Origin: JAFALX01 sp050734185
Lineage (GTDB): Bacteria; Chloroflexota; Dormibacteria; Aeolococcales; Aeolococcaceae
Length of the DNA stretch: 11,638 nt
Reading direction: 5' to 3'
Assembly (NCBI GenBank): GCA_050734185.1
Contig: JBOHUE010000153.1
Span: 1 to 11,638, forward strand
Under the pieces are notes generated by a model that saw nothing but the letters and a program-made list of their open reading frames with translations, was not told the DNA's origin and searched no databases. A program made the translations under genes and the position numbers. Below are positions 6,403 to 11,638 of this stretch, piece after piece (the stretch's first letter is position 1; each line of letters begins with the position of its first letter).

Positions 6403-8144
6403 CGTTGCGCGAGTTGCGCATCGGCAATGTCGCCGTGATGCGTGACGCCGCCTTGGAGCTGGACACGAGGTTCAGCGTGCTCACCGGCGAGAGCGGCGCG
6501 GGCAAGTCGGTGTGCATCGGGGCACTCCGGCTGGCGCTCGGCGCGCGCGTCGAATCCGACGTGATCCGGGCCGGCGCCGACGCTGCGCGTGTTGCAGCCG
6601 TGTTTGACAATATCTCGCTCGCGGTGAGCGATCGGCTGCGCGAGCTCGGCGTTCCGGATGATGACCTGCTCACCCTTGTTCGTGACCTGCCGCGCACCGG
6701 TCGCAGCGTCTGCCGAATCAACGGCGCGATGGTGTCGCTGAGCACGCTGCGCGAGATCGGCGAGGAGCTCGTGGAGGTGACGTCGCAGGGCGCGAGCCAC
6801 CGGCTGATGAAGGCAACGTGGCAGCGCGACATGCTCGACGCCGCCGGCGGACCCGGAACAGCCGCGCTGCGCGCCGAGGTTGCCGCAGCCGTCGCCGCCT
6901 GGCGCGACGCCGTTGAGGCGCTCGCCGTAGCGCGGCGAGCTGCCAGCAGCGGTGCGGCGGAGCTGGCTCGAGCGCGTGACCTGGTGGCCGACCTCGAACC
7001 GCTGGCGTTGCGCCCCGGCGAGGACGCCGAGCTTGCGGCGGAGCGGCTGCGGTTGCGCCACGCGGCGCGCATCGTCGAGGCGGCCACGGCTCTTGCCGAC
7101 AGCACCACCGGCGACGACGGAGGTGCGGCCGACCGCCTGGCTTCGGCGTCGGCGTTCGCAACCGAGGTCGGCGCAGTGGATCCGGCAATGCAGGACCTCG
7201 CCGCGCGAGCGGGTCTCCTCGTCGAGGAGCTGCGCGAGCTCGGATTGGACGCCAAGCGCCACGCCGACGCCGTCACGTTCGAGCAGGAGGCCCTTGCCGG
7301 GGTGGAGGAGCGCCTGGACCTGGTGGCTCGTGTCGTTCGGCGCCACGGCTCCATCGAGGCGGCGCTGGACGACCTGGAGTCGGCCCGCGGTCTGGTCTAT
7401 GCGGCCGACGGAGGTGGCGACAATCTCGCGCGGCTCGAAGCTTCCTGCGAGTCGGCGCGGCGGCGTGCGGGCGAGGCATCGGTGCGGCTCAGCGCAGCCC
7501 GCGGCGTGACGGCTCGCCGCGTCGACCAGTCGGTCACCGCTCAGCTGCGCGGACTGGGGATGCCCCACGCACGATTCCGCGTCGTGTTGAGCCGGGCGCC
7601 GGACGCGGCGGGTGTCGACGCCGGCGACGGCATCGCCGTGCGCTGCGGCCCGCGCGGGATAGACGACATCGAGTTCCGGCTGGGCGCCGGCCGCGACTCC
7701 GTCCCGGTGCCGCTGGACGAGGGCCCGTCCGGCGGCGAACTGTCCCGGGTTGCGCTGGCGCTCGCGGCAGTCGCAGTCGAGGACGGCGCACCGCTCCTGG
7801 TACTCGACGAGGTGGACACCGGCATCGGCGGTGAGACGGCGGCGCGCATCGGCGATGCTCTGGCGGCGATAGGCGCCGGGCGACAGGTGCTCGCCGTGAC
7901 GCATCGCGCCGAGATCGCTGCGCGTGCCGACGGCCATCTTGTGGTGAGCAAGCGCGAGACTTCTGGCGGAACGGTGGCCCGCGTTGACCGCGTCGAGGAC
8001 GGCGCGCGTATCACGGAGCTGGCGCGGCTGCTGTCCGGGCGCACCACGGATGCCGCGGCCCGTCGTGCGGCGGAGCTGCTGGACGAGGGCGGCGAATCCC
8101 GCCGCGAGCGCACGCGGTCCACTGCCGCGCTCCGTACCATCTGA
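6399..8144 (+). CDS. recN: DNA repair ATPase RecN
   Basis: RecN is an SMC-like ATPase recruited to double-strand breaks, where it holds DNA ends and sister chromatids during RecA-dependent repair. The 581-residue protein has typical length and layout. An N-terminal half-ATPase carries Walker A GESGAGKS (30-37). A long Ala/Glu/Arg-rich helical region (about 150-390) corresponds to the antiparallel coiled coil. The C-terminal half-ATPase has the signature SGGELSRVALALA (from 444), Walker B LLVLDEVDTGIGG (466-478), THRAEIAARAD and the closing ELARLLSGR. The Q-loop region reads LVEVTSQGASHRLM (124-137), where many RecN proteins have HGQHEHQ; the Gln itself is kept (Q130). ATG 6399 overlaps the nadK stop as ATGA. 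The stop is four bases before scpA. No LexA-type operator is visible upstream; the gene appears co-transcribed with tlyA-nadK. Confidence 0.96.
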   Translation: MTLRELRIGNVAVMRDAALELDTRFSVLTGESGAGKSVCIGALRLALGARVESDVIRAGADAARVAAVFDNISLAVSDRLRELGVPDDDLLTLVRDLPRTGRSVCRINGAMVSLSTLREIGEELVEVTSQGASHRLMKATWQRDMLDAAGGPGTAALRAEVAAAVAAWRDAVEALAVARRAASSGAAELARARDLVADLEPLALRPGEDAELAAERLRLRHAARIVEAATALADSTTGDDGGAADRLASASAFATEVGAVDPAMQDLAARAGLLVEELRELGLDAKRHADAVTFEQEALAGVEERLDLVARVVRRHGSIEAALDDLESARGLVYAADGGGDNLARLEASCESARRRAGEASVRLSAARGVTARRVDQSVTAQLRGLGMPHARFRVVLSRAPDAAGVDAGDGIAVRCGPRGIDDIEFRLGAGRDSVPVPLDEGPSGGELSRVALALAAVAVEDGAPLLVLDEVDTGIGGETAARIGDALAAIGAGRQVLAVTHRAEIAARADGHLVVSKRETSGGTVARVDRVEDGARITELARLLSGRTTDAAARRAAELLDEGGESRRERTRSTAALRTI

Positions 8145-8148
8145 GCCG

Positions 8149-8937
8149 ATGGACGACGCCGGCGCCGATTCCCCCACGCCGCGCGCGCATGCGGCGGTGA
8201 CCCTGGAGACGGTGCCCAGCGAGGGGACGCGCGTTCTCGTGGACGTGCCGGGGTTCGCCGGCCCGCTCGACGAGCTCGTGCGCCGTGCGCAGCATGGCGA
8301 GGTCGATCTCGCGGCCATGTCGGTCGCGGACATCACCGACGGCTTCCGTCGCTTGCTCGCCGCCGAGCCCGAGCGCGCGCAGCTGCAGGACGTCGCAGAC
8401 TTTCTGACCCTGGCTGCCCGCCTGGTCGCGCTCAAGGCGCAGGCCGTGCTCCCGGACGCCGCGGCTGACGCGCTTCCCGAGGAGGAGGCGATGGTCCTCG
8501 ACGGCGGCGAAGCAGGCCGGCGCCTCGCGGAGTACCGGCTGTTCAAGGCCGCCTCCGACGCGCTCCTCGGAGGCGCGGTGGAGGAGGGGGCGCGAAGCTT
8601 CCTCGGCCTCGTGTCGCCCGACGTCATCCCGGTCGAGAGCATGCGCATCCCTCCGGAACGTCTGGCGGCCGCATTCCGGGCGGTGCTGGAGCGCCTCAGC
8701 GCCGAGGAGCCGCTCCCGGTGGGCGTGGTGACGTACTCGGTGGAGGAGAAGATGGCCGACCTCCGCGATCGCTTGCGCGAGGGCCCGCTGCAGTTCGAGG
8801 ACGTGTTCGCAGGCGTTGCCACGCGGCTCGAGGCGGTGGCCTGTTTTCTGGCGCTGCTCGAGCTGCTCAAGCGCGACGAGGCGAGCGTCGAGCAGGCCGA
8901 GTCCTTCGGGCCGATCATGGTGACGGCGAGTGCCTGA
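8149..8937 (+). CDS. scpA: segregation and condensation protein A (kleisin)
   Basis: ScpA is the kleisin that bridges the Smc heads and, with ScpB, forms the bacterial condensin that organises and separates chromosomes. The 262-residue protein has the N-terminal GFAGPLDELVRRAQHGEVDL block (about 36-55), SVADITDGF, and the DFLTLAARLVALKAQAVLP helix. After a variable acidic linker comes the C-terminal winged helix: SVEEKMADLRDRL, QFEDVFAGVATRLEAVACF, and LALLELLKRDE. ATG 8149 lies four bases after the recN stop and gives an unremarkable N-terminus of about 35 residues; the frame upstream of it lies inside recN and is a shadow. It overlaps scpB by eight bases, consistent with production of the two partners in a fixed ratio. 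smc itself is not in the window. Confidence 0.94.
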   Translation: MDDAGADSPTPRAHAAVTLETVPSEGTRVLVDVPGFAGPLDELVRRAQHGEVDLAAMSVADITDGFRRLLAAEPERAQLQDVADFLTLAARLVALKAQAVLPDAAADALPEEEAMVLDGGEAGRRLAEYRLFKAASDALLGGAVEEGARSFLGLVSPDVIPVESMRIPPERLAAAFRAVLERLSAEEPLPVGVVTYSVEEKMADLRDRLREGPLQFEDVFAGVATRLEAVACFLALLELLKRDEASVEQAESFGPIMVTASA

Positions 8938-9613
8938 CGAGCTCGCGGGCGACGGGCACGCGGCGGAGACCGGCGAACTCGACGGTCCGGAGAATTTCGA
9001 CGACCCGGACGCGGTGGTCCTCGACATCTTCGGCCGGGCCGTCGTGCCTCCCGAGACGGCGGGCGCCGAGGCAGAGGACGTCGCCCCGGCGCTCGAAGCG
9101 GTCTGCTTCGCGCTCAACCGCCCGGTGGGCGTCGCCGAGGCGGCGGAGCTCCTGGGACGCACCGTGCGGGTGGTCGAGCAGGCGGCCGTGGTGCTCGCCG
9201 CGCAGCTGCGTGATCGCGGCGTGATGCTGCAGCGCCACGGCCACCAGCTGCAGCTGGTGACCCGGCCGGAGGTTGCCTGGGCCGTGCACCGGGCTCTGAA
9301 CCCGGAGCGTCCGGCCCGGCTGAGCCGTCCGGCGATGGAGACGCTCGCCATCGTCGCGTACCGCCAGCCGGTGACCCGCGCCGTGCTGGAGGCGATCCGC
9401 GGCGTCAACTGCGAGGCGGTGCTCGAGCACCTCGAGAATCGTGGACTGATCGACGAGGTCGGCCGGCAGGAGACGCCCGGGCACCCGCGGCTCTTCGGCA
9501 CCACGCTGCGCTTCCTTCAGATCGTCGGCCTCGAGACGATCGAGCACCTGCCGCCGCTCCCCGAGGGCGTCACGCTGCCGGACCTGCTCGAGCGCGTGCC
9601 GGAGGGCGGGTGA
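8930..9613 (+). CDS. scpB: segregation and condensation protein B with acidic N-terminal extension
   Basis: ScpB dimers bind the middle of ScpA in the Smc-ScpAB condensin. The 227-residue protein shows the tandem winged-helix pattern. The first starts near PALEAVCFALNRPVG (53-67). The second contains the family hallmark METLAIVAYRQPVTRAVLE and AIRGVNCEAVLEHL, then LIDEVGRQETPGHPRLFGTT and FLQIVGLETIEHLPPLPEG. Upstream of the conserved fold lie about 52 extra residues, highly acidic (15 Asp/Glu against one Arg). GTG 8930 overlaps scpA by eight bases and is the best coupled start. In-frame GTGs at 9014 and 9044 would shorten the extension but leave scpA and scpB uncoupled. The family call is firm; whether the extension is translated is less certain. 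Confidence 0.94.
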   Translation: MPDELAGDGHAAETGELDGPENFDDPDAVVLDIFGRAVVPPETAGAEAEDVAPALEAVCFALNRPVGVAEAAELLGRTVRVVEQAAVVLAAQLRDRGVMLQRHGHQLQLVTRPEVAWAVHRALNPERPARLSRPAMETLAIVAYRQPVTRAVLEAIRGVNCEAVLEHLENRGLIDEVGRQETPGHPRLFGTTLRFLQIVGLETIEHLPPLPEGVTLPDLLERVPEGG

Positions 9614-10356
9614 GCGCCGCGGCGCCCGAGCGGCTCAACCGCTTTCTCGCCCGGCGCGGGGTGGCGTCGCGCCGAGCCGCGGACGACCTGATCGCCGCGG
9701 GACGAGTGACGGTCAACGGCCTCCCCGGCCGGCTGGGGACCCAGGTCGATCCCGAGCGCGACCAGGTGCGCGTCGACACGATCGAGGTGCGTCCCGCAGC
9801 CGCGCTCACGCTGATGCTCAACAAGCCACCCGGCTATGTGACGACGCGGCGCGACCCGGGTGGCCGCAGGACCGTGATGCAGCTCGTCCCCAGGGCCGCC
9901 GGCCTTGTTCCGGTCGGGCGCCTCGACGCCGACAGTCGCGGCCTGCTTCTGCTGACCACCGACGGGGAATTGGCGCACCGCGTCTCCCACCCTCGCTACG
10001 GCGTTCGCAAGCGATACCTGGTGCGGCTGGACCGGCGCCCCACCGACGATGAGGTGCGCAGGCTGGCCGCGGGCGTCGAGCTCGATGACGGCCCCGCCCG
10101 AGCCGTTGCCACACGCCGCGGCCGCCGGCCGGACGAGCTCGAGATGACGATGGCCGAGGGCCGCAAGCGCGAGGTGCGCCGCATGTGCGCGACGCTCGGT
10201 ATGGAGGTGCGCGACCTCCTGAGGCTCGCGGTCGGCCCGTTGGAGCTCGGCGATCTCGAGGAGGGCACGGCAAGGCAGCTGACGGCCGCCGAGGAGCACG
10301 GACTCCGCGCGGCGGTCGAGCTCGACCAGCGTGGTCGGAGCGCCGCCGATGGCTGA
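9610..10356 (+). CDS. rluB: RsuA/RluB-family pseudouridine synthase
   Basis: Enzymes of this family isomerise a single uridine in rRNA; RluB acts on the 23S peptidyl-transferase region (U2605 in E. coli), RsuA on 16S U516. The 248-residue protein has an N-terminal S4 RNA-binding domain, RLNRFLARRGVASRRAAD (8-25) through VTVNG (33-37). The catalytic domain carries NKPPGYVTT (71-79), GRLDADSRGLLLLTTDGEL (103-121) with catalytic Asp106, and the EGRKREVRRM segment near the C-terminal end. GTG 9610 overlaps the scpB stop as GTGA; GGAGGG lies just upstream (9601-9606). The scpA-scpB-rluB-cmk order is widely conserved in Gram-positive bacteria, supporting RluB over RsuA, but the target base is an inference. 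It overlaps cmk by eight bases. Confidence 0.92.
   Translation: MSAAAPERLNRFLARRGVASRRAADDLIAAGRVTVNGLPGRLGTQVDPERDQVRVDTIEVRPAAALTLMLNKPPGYVTTRRDPGGRRTVMQLVPRAAGLVPVGRLDADSRGLLLLTTDGELAHRVSHPRYGVRKRYLVRLDRRPTDDEVRRLAAGVELDDGPARAVATRRGRRPDELEMTMAEGRKREVRRMCATLGMEVRDLLRLAVGPLELGDLEEGTARQLTAAEEHGLRAAVELDQRGRSAADG
10337..10340 (+). promoter_or_regulatory. Shine-Dalgarno that fixes the cmk start
   Basis: GGAG lies eight bases before ATG 10349, at good spacing, and downstream of the alternative GTG at 10331. It therefore favours the ATG as the cmk start. Confidence 0.5.
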
Positions 10357-11053
10357 CCCGCGCCAGGACCGTGTGGTCACGGTCGACGGTCCGGCCGGCA
10401 GCGGCAAGAGCACCCTCGGCCGCCGCCTGTCCTCGGCGCTCGGGCTGCCGTTCATCGACACGGGCCTCTTCTACCGCGCGGTGGCGGCGGCGGCCGCGCG
10501 GCGCGGGTTGTCTGCGGCGGACGGTGCGGGGCTCATTGCGCTCGCGCGTGAGGCGCGCATCGATGTCGGCATCGACCCCGCTCGACCGGCGGAGGTTCAG
10601 GTCGACGGCCTGCTGTTCAGCGGAGCAGAGTTGCACGACCCGGCACGCGGGCCGATGTTGAAGGCGGTGAGCGGCAACGCCGGCGTGCGCGAGGCGCTGC
10701 TCGTCGGACAGCGAGCGCCGGCGGGTCACGGAGCCGTTGCCGCCGGTCGTGACTGCGGCACGATCGTCTTCCCGGGCGCGGCGCTGAAGCTGTTCCTGGT
10801 GGCGGACGAGGACGTGCGCACGGCCCGCCGCGCCACGCAGCTCGAGACGCGCGGCGCAGCGGTCGACGTCGCCGTTCTCGACGCGGAGGTTCGCGCCCGC
10901 GACGCATCCGACGCGGCACGAGGTGACGGACCGCTGCAGCCGGCGACCGACAGCGTCGTCATCGACACGGGCGTCGTCGGGATCGACGAGATGGTGGCAC
11001 GGGCGCTCGAGCTCTGCGCGGAGCGCGGCCTGCTGCCCCCACCGAGCGCGTGA
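10349..11053 (+). CDS. cmk: cytidylate kinase
   Basis: Cmk phosphorylates CMP and dCMP to the diphosphates, recycling pyrimidine nucleotides for RNA and DNA synthesis. The 234-residue protein has the P-loop VDGPAGSGKSTLGRRL (12-27), the substrate-side FIDTGLFYRAVA (35-46), VREALLVGQR (113-122), GRDCGTIVFPGAALKLFLVA (133-152), and the lid/base segment RDASDAARGDGPLQPATDS (184-202) followed by VVIDTG. All are in family order and the length is normal. Start ATG 10349 is chosen over GTG 10331 because GGAG sits eight bases before it and the P-loop then begins at the usual distance. It overlaps rluB by eight bases and the next gene as GTGA. In Actinobacteria the next gene is usually der (engA); here it is an exonuclease gene instead. 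Confidence 0.95.
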   Translation: MADPRQDRVVTVDGPAGSGKSTLGRRLSSALGLPFIDTGLFYRAVAAAAARRGLSAADGAGLIALAREARIDVGIDPARPAEVQVDGLLFSGAELHDPARGPMLKAVSGNAGVREALLVGQRAPAGHGAVAAGRDCGTIVFPGAALKLFLVADEDVRTARRATQLETRGAAVDVAVLDAEVRARDASDAARGDGPLQPATDSVVIDTGVVGIDEMVARALELCAERGLLPPPSA

Positions 11054-11638
11054 GTCTCTCGGGCGGGGAGGGGCGCCGGACGGGCGACTACGTCGTCTTC
11101 GACCTCGAGGCGACCGGACTCTCTCCCAAAACTGACCGCATCATCGAGGTCGGCGCCGTCAGATATGACTCGGAGATGCAGCGCCTCGGCGACCTCGAGG
11201 TGCTGGTCGATCCCGGAATGCCGATCCCTCTCGCGGTGCAGCGCCTCGTGGGCATCACGACGGATCAGGTGCTGGGCGCGCCGTCTCCCTCGGAGGCCGT
11301 GGCGCAGCTCGCCGACTTCTGCGCCGGCGCCGACCTGGTCACGCACGGCGGCGCGTTCGACATGCACTTCGTGGTGGCGCTCGCTCCGGATGCGTTCCAC
11401 AACCGTTCGGTCTTCGACACGCTCGAGCTGGCACGGATCCTGCTCCCCACCGTCGAGACGCATGGTCTGCAGCACCTGAGCCGCGCGCTCGGGCTACCGC
11501 ACGAGCGGCCGCATCGCGCGCTCAGCGATGCCGAGGCCACCGGCGCGCTCTTCGCATGGCTCCGGCAGCGAGCGCGGCGACTGCCGCCACCCGTGATCGG
11601 CCAGCTGCGCCGCATCGCTGAGCCCGCCGGGCCGACGC
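11050..11638 (+). CDS. DnaQ-like 3'-5' exonuclease, probably N-terminus of DinG-type helicase (3'-partial)
   Basis: The open frame runs from GTG 11050 to the right edge, giving 196 residues without a stop. It is a DEDDh-type exonuclease domain. YVVFDLEATGLSPKTDRIIE (14-33) carries Asp18 and Glu20; HGGAFDMHFV (99-108) carries Asp104; HRALSDAEATGALF (155-168) carries the His155/Asp160 pair, so all five catalytic residues are present. PGMPIPLAVQRLVGITTDQV (55-74) is also typical. The usual HN before the third motif is HG here. After the domain, LPPPVIGQLRRIAEP (178-192) resembles the linker of exonuclease-DinG fusions found in Gram-positive bacteria, so I infer that a superfamily 2 XPD/DinG-like helicase follows beyond the window. 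A stand-alone DNA polymerase III epsilon-like exonuclease is the alternative. The start overlaps the cmk stop as GTGA, with no clear Shine-Dalgarno. Confidence 0.87.
   Translation, partial: MSLSGGEGRRTGDYVVFDLEATGLSPKTDRIIEVGAVRYDSEMQRLGDLEVLVDPGMPIPLAVQRLVGITTDQVLGAPSPSEAVAQLADFCAGADLVTHGGAFDMHFVVALAPDAFHNRSVFDTLELARILLPTVETHGLQHLSRALGLPHERPHRALSDAEATGALFAWLRQRARRLPPPVIGQLRRIAEPAGPT

Noticed and set aside
7984..8148. Upstream extension of the scpA frame into recN
   Set aside because: The extension is inside the conserved C-terminal end of recN and has no ScpA similarity; ATG 8149 gives a normal ScpA.
5829..8918. Very long reverse-strand open frame of about 1029 codons
   Set aside because: It lies antisense to nadK, recN and scpA, which have clear family motifs. 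Its translation is low-complexity Arg/Ser/Ala sequence with no domain I recognise, as expected when GC-rich codons suppress stops on the opposite strand.
1..11638. Search for CRISPR repeats, IS ends, tRNA-like or rRNA-like stretches, toxin-antitoxin pairs or phage genes
   Set aside because: None seen by eye: coding sequence is almost continuous, all genes are recognisable housekeeping families, and codon composition looks uniform along the window.

Overview
This window is a very GC-rich (strong G/C bias at third codon positions) stretch of bacterial chromosome carrying fourteen consecutive housekeeping genes, all on the + strand. The first and last run off the window edges. I see no RNA gene, mobile element, CRISPR array or integrated foreign DNA, and no gene-free stretch longer than 42 bases. 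The largest reverse-strand open frames are GC-driven shadows.

Gene order is: AroB, possibly fused to a shikimate kinase (3-1124); aroQ (1121-1582); efp (1579-2136); an Asp23/Gls24-family gene (2136-2522); nusB (2519-2932); xseA (2932-4275); xseB (4310-4708); tlyA (4751-5509); nadK (5506-6402); recN (6399-8144); scpA (8149-8937); scpB (8930-9613); rluB-like (9610-10356); cmk (10349-11053); and the start of a DnaQ-like exonuclease, probably a DinG-type exonuclease-helicase (11050 to the edge).

The order reads like three classical Gram-positive clusters joined head to tail: aroK-aroB-aroQ-efp-nusB, (asp23)-nusB-xseA-xseB-tlyA-nadK-recN, and scpA-scpB-rluB-cmk. Genes often found between them in Bacillus or Mycobacterium (pepQ, folD, ispA, dxs, argR) are absent. 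This order, the high GC, GTG starts and stop/start overlaps suggest a lineage in the Actinomycetota / Chloroflexota / Ca. Dormibacterota neighbourhood. The phylum cannot be fixed from this window.

Twelve of the fourteen junctions overlap or nearly touch: ATGA or GTGA 4-base overlaps, TGATG 1-base overlaps, two 8-base overlaps and one 4-base gap. That implies tight translational coupling. The only real gaps are before xseB (34 bases) and before tlyA (42 bases). Both hold a -10-like hexamer, and the second also has the best Shine-Dalgarno in the window, so transcription may restart there.

Functionally the block covers shikimate biosynthesis (AroB, AroQ), translation and rRNA modification (EF-P, TlyA, RluB-like), transcription antitermination (NusB), DNA repair (XseA/XseB, RecN, terminal exonuclease), chromosome condensation (ScpA/ScpB) and cofactor/nucleotide supply (NadK, Cmk). 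The main points of interest are details within known genes: an SSB-like C-terminal tip on XseB, an Arg at the modifiable tip position of EF-P, a probable AroK-AroB fusion, and an acidic N-terminal extension on ScpB. I do not see an obviously new system.
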